Positions 26,460 through 36,230 are shown, numbered from the stretch's first letter. The stretch is DNA of 64,000 nucleotides from Spirosoma arboris (GCF_009754945.1 NZ_WPIN01000018.1:95134-159133), one strand, 5' to 3'. Notes: generated by a model from the sequence alone, not told the origin. A program made the numbers and translations.

Positions 26460-27236
26460 ATGACAGATTTTACTCGACAAACTGCCCTGATCACTGGGGC
26501 TGGCATTGGCATTGGATTCGCCATAGCAAAGGCCTTAGTTCGGCAGGGAGCCAATGTGTTACTCAATGATTATGATGAAACGGTAGCTCAAAAAGCCGTT
26601 GATACCATTCGGGCGGAGAGCACTAGCGGCTCTGGCCAATGTGAGGCCTACCCCGGCGATGCATCCGATGTGACGTTCATTCAGAAGATGGTAGAAACGG
26701 CTGTCAATCGATTTGGTTCGGTCGATATAGCTATTGCCAACGCCGGGATTACCATCTTCGGCGATATTTTTACGACTACACCCGAAGCGTTTCAAAAAAT
26801 TGTGGACCTAAATCTGCGTGGTAGCTTTTTTCTGGCGCAGACTGCCGCACGTCAGATGCGGGAACAGGGAAGAGGGGGGAGTGTGCTGTTCATGTCGTCG
26901 GTAGTGGGACATCAGGCGCATCCGGGTCTACCCGTTTACAGCATGACAAAAGCTGGTCTGGAAATGCTGGCCAAACAACTGGTCATTGATTTCTCGCCCC
27001 TTGGCATTACGGTCAACGCTATAGCACCTGGTGCCACACTTACAGAGCGAACGCTGGATGATCCAGCTTACATACCTATCTGGTCACGTATTACGCCGAT
27101 GGGGCGCCCGGCCACAGTCGATGACATTACGAATGCCGCTCTATTTCTACTGGCACCCGCATCGCGACACATAACGGGCCAGAGCCTGGTCGTCGATGGC
27201 GGCTGGACGAGTGTGAGCCCCCCACCTGTTGAATAA
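26460..27236 (+). CDS. SDR-family oxidoreductase, glucose 1-dehydrogenase-like
   Basis: A 258-residue classical SDR. The nucleotide motif TGAGIGIG is at residues 11-18, NAG near 93, the catalytic tyrosine and lysine are in YSMTKAG, and the end carries GQSLVVDGGWTS, the standard C-terminal signature of 3-oxoacyl reductase/glucose 1-dehydrogenase-like members. Its position behind the dehydratase and the sugar dehydrogenase suggests a sugar, aldonate or 2-keto-3-deoxy acid substrate, but this is inference from context. Confidence 0.88.
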   Translation: MTDFTRQTALITGAGIGIGFAIAKALVRQGANVLLNDYDETVAQKAVDTIRAESTSGSGQCEAYPGDASDVTFIQKMVETAVNRFGSVDIAIANAGITIFGDIFTTTPEAFQKIVDLNLRGSFFLAQTAARQMREQGRGGSVLFMSSVVGHQAHPGLPVYSMTKAGLEMLAKQLVIDFSPLGITVNAIAPGATLTERTLDDPAYIPIWSRITPMGRPATVDDITNAALFLLAPASRHITGQSLVVDGGWTSVSPPPVE

Positions 27237-27242
27237 GTGAAA

Positions 27243-27291
27243 GAGCGAAAGAGTGAATAGGAACATGCGTCAGCGAGTCACTCTTTCGCTC
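27243..27291. repeat. Inverted repeat, GAGCGAAAGAGTGA family, copy 1
   Basis: Perfect 14-bp arms 27243-27256 and 27278-27291 around a 21-base loop, between convergent genes that end at 27236 and 27293. The same word set recurs in the inverted repeat at 37491-37566. Confidence 0.85.
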
Positions 27292-27292
27292 A

Positions 27293-28213
27293 TTATTTCC
27301 TCCCCAGCGTAATCAGAATTACGCCCACCAGGGCAACAATAGCACCAATGAATGACTGGCTTGAAAAGACTTCACCGGCAAATGTTGTGCCCAACAGCAT
27401 AGCGACAACTGGGTTCACAAAGGCATAGGTCGATAGTAACTGGGGGGACGCATTGCGGGCCAGCCAGGAGTAAGAAGAGAAGCCAATAATGCTGCCGAAG
27501 ATCACTAAATAAATCATCGACCCAATGGCTTTGGGGGGCGCGTCCAGAATACTGAAAAGCGTAATCGGTTCAACGGCTAAACTGACAGGTAGTAAAACAA
27601 GCCCGCCCACAATCATCTGAATACCACTCGAAATAGTACCCGACGGCAGTGCTAGCCGGGGTGTAAGCAAGGTGCCGATTGCCCACACAAAGTTTCCTAA
27701 GGCAACTAATCCCACACCAATCAATTTGGCATCGATTCCGCCTGTGCCTTGTAATTTATCCGGTTTGACGAGCAGATAGATGCCAATTAAACCAACAACC
27801 AAGCCCGCCAGTGCCAGATTACTGGGGCGTTTCTTTCCAAACGAAACCCAGTTGAGGGTGAGCAGATAAACCGGTAATAAGCCGCCTAGTAAAGCGGCCA
27901 TACCGCTCGGGATATACTGTAAACCCGTTGACAGACACCCATTTGAAATCGTCAGTAACAATACGCCAATAATACCCGCCGACTTCCATTCGGCACGCGT
28001 TGGGGCTGGGGTACCCGTTAGTCGGGCATAGCCGTACAGAATTGCCCCCGCAATTAAATATCGGATAGATACCATATACAAGGGCGGCATCCGTTCGGTC
28101 ATGAAATGAATGAACAGATAGGTTGACCCCCATAGAATATAGACTGAAATTAAATTCCCCCACAGGGCAATGCGGGTAGGTGGACTTGTAACGGGAGATG
28201 AAACGGCTTGCAT
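27293..28213 (-). CDS. EamA/DMT-family transporter
   Basis: About 306 residues with ten predicted membrane helices in two five-helix EamA repeats, as in the drug/metabolite transporter superfamily. Diagnostic stretches are LWGSTYLFIHFMTERMPP in the first half and SYSWLARNASPQLLSTYAF in the second, followed by NPVVAMLLG. ATG at 28213 is preferred over an in-frame TTG 33 bases upstream. It is probably an inner-membrane exporter of metabolites or amino acids; the substrate is not predictable. It is transcribed towards the SDR gene. Confidence 0.9.
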   Translation of the reverse strand: MQAVSSPVTSPPTRIALWGNLISVYILWGSTYLFIHFMTERMPPLYMVSIRYLIAGAILYGYARLTGTPAPTRAEWKSAGIIGVLLLTISNGCLSTGLQYIPSGMAALLGGLLPVYLLTLNWVSFGKKRPSNLALAGLVVGLIGIYLLVKPDKLQGTGGIDAKLIGVGLVALGNFVWAIGTLLTPRLALPSGTISSGIQMIVGGLVLLPVSLAVEPITLFSILDAPPKAIGSMIYLVIFGSIIGFSSYSWLARNASPQLLSTYAFVNPVVAMLLGTTFAGEVFSSQSFIGAIVALVGVILITLGRK

Positions 28214-28388
28214 ACAACAAAAGTACTTCTGCTGTTGTAACGCCAAAAGATTGGATTTTTCTCCGTTAAGGCGCTATTATTTCACTCTTTCTGAGTTTGG
28301 TTATGAAAAATCTAAGTAGAATTTTATAATGATTATATTAACACAGTACAACTTCAGTTGCCAAACCATCTTCTAAATTCTTAAATCC

Positions 28389-28958
28389 ATGAATCGCAAA
28401 ATTTTGATCGTCACTGGCGATGGTGGCGAAAGTTACGAAACTCTCTATGCCGTTCACCGCTTTCAGGAAGAAGGTGACACCGCCGTAATTGCCGCTCCTA
28501 GTAAGCGTCGACTCAATCTGGTAATGCACGATTTTGAGCCCGGCTGGGATACCTACGTAGAGCGGCCCGGCTATTGTCTGGCCTCCGATCTTACGATAGA
28601 GGACGTGGTAGTAGACGATTACGACGCCATTCTACTACTGGGCGGCCGCGCCCCCGAATACCTGCGTAACCATGCTGCATTGCTGGAGGTAGTCCGCGAG
28701 TTTGACCGGCAGGGTAAATGGGTCTTTGCCATCTGCCACGGTATCCAGATTCTGGTCACGGCTGGTTTAGCGAACAACCGAAACCTAACCGCTTACGAAC
28801 ATGTACGCGCCGAAATTGAGATGGGCGGAGGCACGTATTCTACCGAGCAGGCTATCCGCGACAGAAACATGGTAACCGGACAAACCTGGCAATCACACCC
28901 CGAATTCTATCGCGAAGTATTTGCCTGCCTCAAAGAAGCAGAGCTGGTGGATAAGTAA
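28389..28958 (+). CDS. DJ-1/PfpI-family protein
   Basis: A 189-residue protein of the DJ-1/PfpI superfamily. The nucleophilic elbow with its cysteine is FAICHGIQIL near residues 117-126, and the upstream acidic residue and LLLGGRAPEYLR loop fit the family. Members act as deglycases, glyoxalases, peptidases or chaperones; this one has no further diagnostic motif. It is a single gene between a divergent DMT transporter and a convergent LRR gene. Confidence 0.88.
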   Translation: MNRKILIVTGDGGESYETLYAVHRFQEEGDTAVIAAPSKRRLNLVMHDFEPGWDTYVERPGYCLASDLTIEDVVVDDYDAILLLGGRAPEYLRNHAALLEVVREFDRQGKWVFAICHGIQILVTAGLANNRNLTAYEHVRAEIEMGGGTYSTEQAIRDRNMVTGQTWQSHPEFYREVFACLKEAELVDK

Positions 28959-28994
28959 TCAGGTAAATGCACAACAACGGCATAATATCCCTGA

Positions 28995-30425
28995 TTAATA
29001 CGTCACTTGTGTGTTGTTCGCTTCCAGTTGCTTAATCTGGGAAGCGTACGGGCTGGTCATGGCCTCCCGACCAAAAAGTGGGTTGCTACCCATATACACT
29101 TTCTTGAGACCCTTTATCGATAATAATACAGTCGGAAATTCTTGTAGGTTGTTGTTATTCAGGTCAAGCTCTTCCAGGTTTGGTATTGAGCCCAATACGT
29201 TCGGGGCTACTGTAATCCAGTTGTATCCCAGATCAAGTACGCGCAGGTGTTGAAGGCGTTGAAATTCGGAGGGTAGTTGGCTAATCCGGTTATGGTGCGC
29301 AAACAGCACTTGTAGCCGACGTAATTTTGCCAATGACACAGGCATTTCTTTTAGATCGTTATGTGCCACGGCCAACTGCTCCAGTCGTTTCATTCGCCCC
29401 AACTGGCGCGGCAATTCGGTGAGCTTGTTATAGTATAAATCCAGTACTTTCACATGCTTTAGCCGCCCCATGGTTTTGGGTAATTGGGATAGGCCTGCGT
29501 TATATAGGTTTAAATCAGTCAGGCGACGAAGACGGCGGAGTGCTTTAATGTCTATATCCGACAATTTGTTGTTCCCCATCCAAAGGCTTTCCAGTCGGCG
29601 ATTCTGGCGAACGGATGCCGGAATACGGGTTAGTTTATTCCCCTGCAAATTGAGCGATAGGAGATGCTTATTTCGGGTGATAAAGACACTATCATCAGGA
29701 ATAGAATTGTATAACGCACTGAGTCGTTTGAGCGTTGGGATGTCAGCCGTTAGACGGGCCGGTAACTCATGCAAGTTATTTTTCGATAAGTCAAGCTCTT
29801 CTAATTTGGGGAAACGATACACAATTTCGGGTACGGCTTTTAATTCCAATTGATTAAAAGCCAGCATCGTTACGGTATCGGGTCGGGTGGTTTGCTCAGC
29901 GGCTTCGAGCGTACTGATAATACCTGATCCACGCCGAACTGTGCGTTTTTGTGGAACAGAGCCTAAAGTGGTCATACTGGACCATCGGAAACCGGTTTTG
30001 GTTTTTATCGGAAAGGGATGTTGACCATACCATTCGGCCACTAATTGAAGTAGTTGTACTTCCTGTTCATCCGTTAACTCCCTTCCCGAAAATTCACAAA
30101 AGACCCGATCGTAGATACCGTCTGGGCGGATGAATTCTTGCGTTTGGATCATAATTCCCAGCACGGGCAGGCGCTTTTTGTTTTTCTCGATAAAGGTGAA
30201 AAACTGTTGCTGTCGTGTATTTATGGTGTCGAGGAACATCCTTCCCTGCCGGGCAAAAAGACCTTGTTCACCCGCAACCCGAGCGAAAGCGGGTGGGTAG
30301 CTTTTTTCCAAAGCCGCCATTGAAATCCCCAATCGGGTTGTATCTCGTAGTAAAACAATACGATCCTGCGCCATCACCGGCAGTATAATAAACCCGAATA
30401 ATACGAACAGCAGATACTTTTTCAT
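28995..30425 (-). CDS. Secreted leucine-rich-repeat protein
   Basis: A 476-residue protein with a signal peptide (1-19, ending VMA). Residues about 195-465 hold some eleven leucine-rich repeats of roughly 23 residues, with consensus LxxLxxLDLxxNxLxxLPxxl as in the bacterial small-LRR group (for example LEELDLSKNNLHELPARLT). The N-terminal 190 residues show no known domain. LRRs usually bind proteins; its place outside the cytoplasm points to envelope or host/microbe contact. It lies downstream of the M16 peptidase gene on the same strand, 164 bases away. Confidence 0.88.
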   Translation of the reverse strand: MKKYLLFVLFGFIILPVMAQDRIVLLRDTTRLGISMAALEKSYPPAFARVAGEQGLFARQGRMFLDTINTRQQQFFTFIEKNKKRLPVLGIMIQTQEFIRPDGIYDRVFCEFSGRELTDEQEVQLLQLVAEWYGQHPFPIKTKTGFRWSSMTTLGSVPQKRTVRRGSGIISTLEAAEQTTRPDTVTMLAFNQLELKAVPEIVYRFPKLEELDLSKNNLHELPARLTADIPTLKRLSALYNSIPDDSVFITRNKHLLSLNLQGNKLTRIPASVRQNRRLESLWMGNNKLSDIDIKALRRLRRLTDLNLYNAGLSQLPKTMGRLKHVKVLDLYYNKLTELPRQLGRMKRLEQLAVAHNDLKEMPVSLAKLRRLQVLFAHHNRISQLPSEFQRLQHLRVLDLGYNWITVAPNVLGSIPNLEELDLNNNNLQEFPTVLLSIKGLKKVYMGSNPLFGREAMTSPYASQIKQLEANNTQVTY

Positions 30426-30481
30426 GGCGTAACGTTATTTTTAGGTGAATAACGATATTTATAGTTATAATACCAAAAAAA

Positions 30482-30581
30482 GAACCGGGATTTAACAGAT
30501 TTATGGATTTACTGGATTTTGTTTAGCTCTTTCATGGAAAGCAAAATCAGTTTAATCCTAAAATCAGCGTAATCCCGGTTC
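30482..30581. repeat. Inverted repeat, GAACCGGGATT family, copy 1
   Basis: Outer arms 30482-30492 and 30571-30581 are perfect over 11 bp, and inner GGATTTACTGGATTTT-like words partly pair. Members of the same family lie at 45118-45254 and, in part, near 52570-52615. It lies between the M16 peptidase and LRR genes. Confidence 0.75.
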
Positions 30582-30589
30582 GGAAATGA

Positions 30590-33427
30590 TTAGTTCTTAC
30601 CGCCACTCACCGATGAAGCGGGTGTCTTCTCCGCGGCTTTCTTGGCAGCTTTGGCAAAATCACCAGCTCGGATAATCGAAATCTTCGACGGATCAATGTG
30701 CTTCTTCATAGCCGCATTAATCTGCTCAGGGGTCACTGCTTCAAGTTTCTTTTCGAAATCAGCATCCCAGTTCATCGTCCGGTTCAGGTACAGGTAGTTA
30801 TTCAACGTAGTGGATAAACCAGCATCCTGCGCCCGCGATACCATCCGGGATTGCAACAGACCCGAACGGGCCGCTTTGAGTTCGTCCGCAGTGAAACCAT
30901 CTTTCACGACCTTCTCCATTTCCTCACGGAAGGCTTTTTCCAGCCGCTCAGCGTTTTCTGGATTGTAGATCGCGTAGGTCATGAACATCCCCGTTTTATC
31001 CCAGGGATTAGCCTGAAGCTGCGAACCAACACCGTAGCTAATACCCTCTTTCTGGCGGATACGAACAGCTAGTCGTGAGTTCAGGAAGCCACCGCCAAGC
31101 ATATAATTACCCAGAACTAAAGCTGGATAATCAGGATCATCATCACGCAGCGGAATATTTACACCCGCCACCATAAATGCGTTTGCTTTGTCTGGGGCTT
31201 CAATACTTTGTGGCGTTGGCTTGATATCGTTATAGGTCGAAACCAACCGGCTGAAAGGTTTCTTGGCTTTCCAGGTACCTAACTCGTCGGTAATTACCTT
31301 CCGAACGGGTGCTTCATCGAAGTCACCAACGATAGACATGGTTGCGTTTTGAGCACCATAAAAGTCTTTATGGAACTGCTTCAGATCGTCTAGTTTCAGG
31401 GCTTTTACGTCGGCGACATCTTCATCCGGGGTTGATGTGTACCGTACATCTTCCTTCGGATAGGGCGTCATCTGGCGTTGAAACGCTGTAAAGGCAAGAC
31501 TCTGTGGTTCTGAGCGTTGCGACTCGATTTGTGCCAGTTGTTCTTGTTTGAGTTTTTCAAACTCATTGGCATCAAAAGCTGGATGCTTAAGCATGTCGCT
31601 TACAATTCGGAGTACAGCTGGCAGATTTTCTTTGGTCGTTTTGATCGTCATATTGACCTGATTGCCACCACCAAATACACCAACCTGTGCTTTCAGTTTA
31701 TCGAATTCTTCTTTAATCTGCTGGCGAGTACGTGTTGTTGTGCCTCTGTCGAGCATCGAAGCCGTGAACACCGAAATCGCACTCTTATTCATCAAGCTCT
31801 TCTGATCACCATAGCGAAGTGTCAGACGAGCATTCACCTCGTTGCCGCGGGTAGTTTTGGGCAGCAGTGCCAGTTCGATATTATTAGGTTGCTCAATCCG
31901 GCGGGTACGACCGTCAATATTGGCCGGCGATGGATCGAACGCTTCTCCACTGGCAATCACGGCGCGACCTTTGTAATTTTTCACTAAAGACTCCATGTTT
32001 GGTGCCTCTGGTGTTTCTACACGATCAGGCGCAGCTTCGGGAAGAAATTCGCCTACGGTTCGGTTCGATGGTTTGAAATAGTATTTAGCTACCCGTTGCA
32101 CATCGGCAGGCGTTACTTTTTCAAGGGCGTCGCGGTAAAGAAATCCAAGCCGCCAATCGCCCGTAGCAATGTATTCACTAAGTGTTCGGCCCAATCGTTC
32201 AACATCCTTAAAGCTAATTTCAACATCTTTCAACAGCTTGGCTTTAGCGCGCTCAACTTCATCTTTCGTTGGTGGTTTCACCGTCACCGAATCGAGCGTA
32301 CCGAGCAGGGTTGCTTTGGCATCGTCAAGCGATTTTTCTTTTAATAGCTCTGCCGCGAAATAGACATAACCAGGATCTTTCGTCATGAACGAATAACCGT
32401 ATTCCTGCGATGCTTTCTTGGTTTCAATCAGTGATTTATACAGTCGCCCGCTCGGTTCATCGGTCAATAAGTCCGTCAATACGTCCATTGCTGGGTAATC
32501 GGGGTGCGAGCTTGGCATAATGTGGTACAGAGCCGATACCACTTTCGTGTCGCCCACGCGACGCAAGGTCACCAGACGTTCGCCATCCTGAATGGGTTCA
32601 ACGCTGTAGGTTGGTTGCAACACCCGAGTTGGACGCGGAATACCTCCGAAATATTCCTTGACGAGCGACAATACTTTCGATTCGTCAATTTTACCAGCAA
32701 CCACCAATACGGCATTATCGGGTTGATAGTATTTTTTGTAAAACTCCTGTAGGTTTTCGATGGGGACTTTTTCCAGGTCAGAGCGGTTCCCGATTGTCGA
32801 TTTGCCGTAATTGTGCCACAAATAAGCCGATGAGACAACGCGCTCATTCAGTACATTTTGTGGTGAGTTCTCTCGCATTTCGAACTCATTTCGCACCACA
32901 GAAAATTCGGTTTCGAGGTCGCTCTTTTTGATGAAACTATTAATCATCCGGTCGGCTTCCAGATCGAGTGCCCACTTCAGGTTTTCGTCGGTAGCGGCAA
33001 ATGTCTCGAAGTAGTTAGTACGATCAAGCCAGGTTGAGCCATTAGGCCGTGCGCCGTGCGAGGTCAGTTCCTGCGGAATGTTGGTGTGTTTGGTCGATCC
33101 CTTAAACACCATGTGCTCCAGCAAGTGAGCCATCCCTGTTTCGCCCAGACCTTCGTGCCGGGAACCGACCAGATACGTAATATTGACGGTAACGGTTGGT
33201 TTCGATTGGTCGGGGAACAGTAATACTTTAAGGCCATTCTTGAGATTGTACTCCGTGATACCTTCGACAGATGCTCCTTTCGTAATACCTTCTGGAATAG
33301 TAACGGCTGCTGCCTTGTCCTGCGCAGACGCGAAGGTTAGGCTACTGACTACTAATGTAGCAGCTAGTGTGCCCATTCGAAACCATCCAGTCGGGGCTAG
33401 CCCAGTCGGGATAAGGTTATTTCGCAT
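30590..33427 (-). CDS. M16-family zinc metallopeptidase, two-domain
   Basis: A 945-residue exported protein with a signal peptide (about 1-36, ending ASAQ). The first M16 half carries the inverted zinc motif HxxEH at His101-Glu104-His105 (MAHLLEHMVFKG), with a distal glutamate region near residues 180-185. The second half (about 500-930) lacks HxxEH and is the usual inactive partner domain (VRIRQKEGISYGVGSQLQ). Such pitrilysin-type enzymes form a clamshell that degrades peptides, probably in the periplasm. The first gene upstream is 195 bases away. Confidence 0.95.
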   Translation of the reverse strand: MRNNLIPTGLAPTGWFRMGTLAATLVVSSLTFASAQDKAAAVTIPEGITKGASVEGITEYNLKNGLKVLLFPDQSKPTVTVNITYLVGSRHEGLGETGMAHLLEHMVFKGSTKHTNIPQELTSHGARPNGSTWLDRTNYFETFAATDENLKWALDLEADRMINSFIKKSDLETEFSVVRNEFEMRENSPQNVLNERVVSSAYLWHNYGKSTIGNRSDLEKVPIENLQEFYKKYYQPDNAVLVVAGKIDESKVLSLVKEYFGGIPRPTRVLQPTYSVEPIQDGERLVTLRRVGDTKVVSALYHIMPSSHPDYPAMDVLTDLLTDEPSGRLYKSLIETKKASQEYGYSFMTKDPGYVYFAAELLKEKSLDDAKATLLGTLDSVTVKPPTKDEVERAKAKLLKDVEISFKDVERLGRTLSEYIATGDWRLGFLYRDALEKVTPADVQRVAKYYFKPSNRTVGEFLPEAAPDRVETPEAPNMESLVKNYKGRAVIASGEAFDPSPANIDGRTRRIEQPNNIELALLPKTTRGNEVNARLTLRYGDQKSLMNKSAISVFTASMLDRGTTTRTRQQIKEEFDKLKAQVGVFGGGNQVNMTIKTTKENLPAVLRIVSDMLKHPAFDANEFEKLKQEQLAQIESQRSEPQSLAFTAFQRQMTPYPKEDVRYTSTPDEDVADVKALKLDDLKQFHKDFYGAQNATMSIVGDFDEAPVRKVITDELGTWKAKKPFSRLVSTYNDIKPTPQSIEAPDKANAFMVAGVNIPLRDDDPDYPALVLGNYMLGGGFLNSRLAVRIRQKEGISYGVGSQLQANPWDKTGMFMTYAIYNPENAERLEKAFREEMEKVVKDGFTADELKAARSGLLQSRMVSRAQDAGLSTTLNNYLYLNRTMNWDADFEKKLEAVTPEQINAAMKKHIDPSKISIIRAGDFAKAAKKAAEKTPASSVSGGKN

Positions 33428-33622
33428 AAAAAAATAGTTAGTTGGGTACTGAAAAAACTAATCTTGTATAGATAAGAATAAATAAGACTGTAATCAACAG
33501 GTTTTACAGAGACCTGCAAAAAAATAGGATAAACGGTCATTGAATGACTGCTTATCCGACTAGCTCCCAGTTTTTAGTGACACGGCCTACCGATGAGGCT
33601 GGTTGCGCTTTAGTTGTACCTT

Positions 33623-34411
33623 TTACCCCTCAAGCCACTGCCGGAATGCGCTTGCTTTCTCTTTGCTGACGATCAATTCTAATTTATCGTTGGGACTTTT
33701 CAGTTGCACCAGCAGTTTCTGACTTTCGTGTGGGCGGTAACCGGCTATGGCATCAAGGTAAACTAAACACTGGCGACTGGCCCGGAAGAACCGTGCTGGA
33801 TCAACCAATTCCTCTAGTTCGTCGAGGGTTTTGTAATCGGTGACTAGCTTTTTGCCTTCGTTCGTGTATAGATAAATGAGTTCGTTACGAAGAAAATAGG
33901 CCACCTGTTCCTGTGCTATCGAGATAATCTGGCGTAGGTGATGACCCGAGAATCGGCGTTTATAGTGAGGTGTAGGCGACTGGTCGGTAAGCTGACTTAG
34001 AAACAGCTTGAACTGATTACCAAAGCCGATTGTGCCATTCAATGACCAACGGTGAAATTTGGTCAGCGCAGCCTTAAGTTCTTCGGGATCAATGGGTTTT
34101 AGCAGGTAATCGAGGCTGTTGAGCTTAAAAGCCCGGATGGCATATTCGTCGTAGGCTGTAGTAAAAATGATTGGAGAACTTAGTTCAATCTGCCGGAAAG
34201 CCTCAAAACTCACGCCGTCAGAAAGCTGAATATCGGAAATTACAAGGTCGGGTGAGGGGTGCCCCGATGTTCGATTATGGGTGAAGTAATCACAAATACC
34301 CTGTACGCTGGCCAGTGGCCCATCGATAATCGCACCCGGTTCCAACTGACGTACCAACTTCAGAAGTTGCCGGGCAATAAGCGGTTCATCTTCAATGAGC
34401 AGGATAGTCAT
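33623..34411 (-). CDS. LytTR-type response regulator
   Basis: About 262 residues from ATG 34411; a TTG lies two codons earlier. The receiver domain (1-125) has the acidic pair EDE near residues 9-11 and the phospho-acceptor aspartate in LVISDIQLSDG (Asp60 from this ATG). The C-terminal LytTR DNA-binding domain spans about 155-260 (LIYLYTNEGKKLVTDYKTLDEL, RFFRASRQCLVYLDAI). It is the output partner of the histidine kinase encoded just upstream. It is the last gene of the efflux cluster. Confidence 0.93.
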   Translation of the reverse strand: MTILLIEDEPLIARQLLKLVRQLEPGAIIDGPLASVQGICDYFTHNRTSGHPSPDLVISDIQLSDGVSFEAFRQIELSSPIIFTTAYDEYAIRAFKLNSLDYLLKPIDPEELKAALTKFHRWSLNGTIGFGNQFKLFLSQLTDQSPTPHYKRRFSGHHLRQIISIAQEQVAYFLRNELIYLYTNEGKKLVTDYKTLDELEELVDPARFFRASRQCLVYLDAIAGYRPHESQKLLVQLKSPNDKLELIVSKEKASAFRQWLEG

Positions 34412-34447
34412 ATGCAAAGGCGATTTAACCGCTCTCTGGTTAAAAAA

Positions 34448-35467
34448 TTAAGGTAATAAAGGTACTCGCACGCCAAAAATACCTTCGTTTGCATCTATTT
34501 CCACCGCACGTGGTCCCAGGAAACTATACAATAATTTTAGATTTTCCAGTCCCTGCCCATTAGAAGTGCCCACCTGTCGTTTCAGTTGAATTGGATTCGA
34601 TACGTCGATATAACCATCGTGCGTACTTATAGTAACAGTTAGTGGGCGAGCCTCATTGACCACATTATGCTTGATTGCATTCTCGATCAGAATCTGGAGC
34701 GTGACGGGTACAATCTGCTGATCCAATGCAGCTGTGTCTACCTCACAATGAACGATAAACGCACCGTCGAAGCGGGTATGCAACAGCGAGATGTAATTAT
34801 TGATAAATGCCAATTCTGTTTCGAGGGGTACCAGCTCCTTGTCTTTGTGTTGAAGTACGTATCGAAACACTTTCGACAGTTGTTGAAGAAACTGTCTGGC
34901 TAGCACGGGGTTATCGTCGATCAGGCTATCTAACGACGATAGGCTGTTAAACAGAAAATGCGGGCTGATCTGATTTTTCAGACTATCAAGCTGAACCTGT
35001 ACTTTTTCTCTTTCCAATTGAGCCGTCCGAACCGCATTTTCCTGCCAGCGTTTTAGTAGATGACTCGCCATAAAGCCCAGACAGATAACGGTGTTCACCA
35101 GAAAGATCATTATCCCGACAATGATAAACGTAAACTTGTTGGTTTGGGATAAAACCGATGGCAGGAATCGAGTCGTAATAAAATAGCCAGCGGTCACAGA
35201 AACAGTCTTTACGATCGACCAGCCGCCTAACACCTGAACGGCAATGCGCCAGCGGGTATTTGTTTCAAACGGTAAATGCTTATTTAGCCATTCATTAAAT
35301 AGATAATGAAATGTCCAAATTAAGTTTAACATGAAAAATGACACCACAAAGAGTACTGCCTGAAGCTGCCAGCTGATGCTGGGGACCAGCCATTGACGAA
35401 CGAAAACCCCCGCCAGAGCAACCCATAATAATAGCGCTTCGACGTATTTATTGAACTTTATTTTCAT
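34448..35467 (-). CDS. LytS-type sensor histidine kinase
   Basis: About 339 residues from ATG 35467; a TTG three codons earlier is less likely. Four membrane helices fill the first 130 residues, a short coiled segment follows, and the His_kinase domain has the phospho-acceptor histidine in SPHFLFNSLSSLDSL. The ATPase part has ILIENAIKHN as N-box and GQGLENLKLLY as G-box. It has no obvious extracellular sensor, so it may sense membrane state. Its 5' end overlaps the ABC ATPase gene by 20 bases and it precedes its regulator, so kinase, regulator and efflux pump are probably cotranscribed. Confidence 0.92.
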   Translation of the reverse strand: MKIKFNKYVEALLLWVALAGVFVRQWLVPSISWQLQAVLFVVSFFMLNLIWTFHYLFNEWLNKHLPFETNTRWRIAVQVLGGWSIVKTVSVTAGYFITTRFLPSVLSQTNKFTFIIVGIMIFLVNTVICLGFMASHLLKRWQENAVRTAQLEREKVQVQLDSLKNQISPHFLFNSLSSLDSLIDDNPVLARQFLQQLSKVFRYVLQHKDKELVPLETELAFINNYISLLHTRFDGAFIVHCEVDTAALDQQIVPVTLQILIENAIKHNVVNEARPLTVTISTHDGYIDVSNPIQLKRQVGTSNGQGLENLKLLYSFLGPRAVEIDANEGIFGVRVPLLP

Positions 35468-36140
35468 GGCTGGCAATGATCATACCGTCCGACATTTCAA
35501 TGACGCGGTCGGTTCCGGCCGCAAAATCAGGATCGTGGGTAACGGCAATAATGGTTTGCCCTTTCCCGGCAAGATCACGAAAAATCTCGAACACATTTTC
35601 GGTGTTGGCTTTGTCCAGGTTTCCGGTTGGTTCATCGCCCATGATGATGGTTGGGTCGTTGATGAGCGCGCGGGCAATAGCCACCCGTTGCTGTTGCCCG
35701 CCCGATAATTTGCTGGCGGGTTTTCGGGCAAAATCGGCCATGCCAATAATTCGTAATTTCTCCATAGCCCGTTCTTCCACTTCTTTTTCGGGATATTTCC
35801 CGAGTTTCAGACCGGGCAGCATCACATTCTGCAAGGCCGAAAATTCGGGCAGCAAAAAGTGAAACTGGAATACAAAGCCCAGATGCTCGTTTCGAAAGCG
35901 TGCCAGATAATCCTGACTACGTCCCTTTAGCTTCGTGCCCGCCATCTCGATCTGCCCGTCATATTCAGTATCCATCGTAGATAGCAAATAAAGAAGCGTC
36001 GATTTACCGCAGCCCGATTTGCCAACAATCGACAGAAACTCACCGGCTTGTACATCGAACGTAATATCTTTTAGCACCTGAAATTTCTCCGGGTCGTAGA
36101 AGTATTTGTTAAGATGCTGGGAGGAAAGAACAGGGTTCAT
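35448..36140 (-). CDS. ABC transporter ATP-binding protein, MacB/LolD type
   Basis: About 230 residues from ATG 36140; the frame is open upstream only because it runs through an inverted repeat. Walker A is VGKSGCGKSTLLY, the signature LSGGQQQRVAIARAL and Walker B IIMGDEPTGNLD. The subgroup is that of MacB, LolD and FtsE. It partners the FtsX-like permease encoded just before it and overlaps the kinase gene at its end. The start codon lies only 2 bases from the edge of the repeat. Confidence 0.92.
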   Translation of the reverse strand: MNPVLSSQHLNKYFYDPEKFQVLKDITFDVQAGEFLSIVGKSGCGKSTLLYLLSTMDTEYDGQIEMAGTKLKGRSQDYLARFRNEHLGFVFQFHFLLPEFSALQNVMLPGLKLGKYPEKEVEERAMEKLRIIGMADFARKPASKLSGGQQQRVAIARALINDPTIIMGDEPTGNLDKANTENVFEIFRDLAGKGQTIIAVTHDPDFAAGTDRVIEMSDGMIIASHENKVQ

Positions 36141-36142
36141 AA

Positions 36143-36221
36143 GTATGATATAGGGTATATGATGTATGATGTAGGGGTTAAATGCATACTGTAGACATAT
36201 ATCATACATCCTATATCATAC
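36143..36221. repeat. Inverted repeat, TATGATATAGG family, copy 1
   Basis: Arms 36143-36163 and 36201-36221 match at 19 of 21 positions. It fills the gap between the permease stop and the ATPase ATG inside the operon. A relative lies at 53339-53410, directly before dnaJ. Confidence 0.8.
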
Positions 36222-36230
36222 ATCTGGTAC

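Noticed and set aside
36141..36209. N-terminal extension of the ABC ATPase
   Set aside because: The residues are translated from an inverted repeat; ATG 36140 gives the normal family start.
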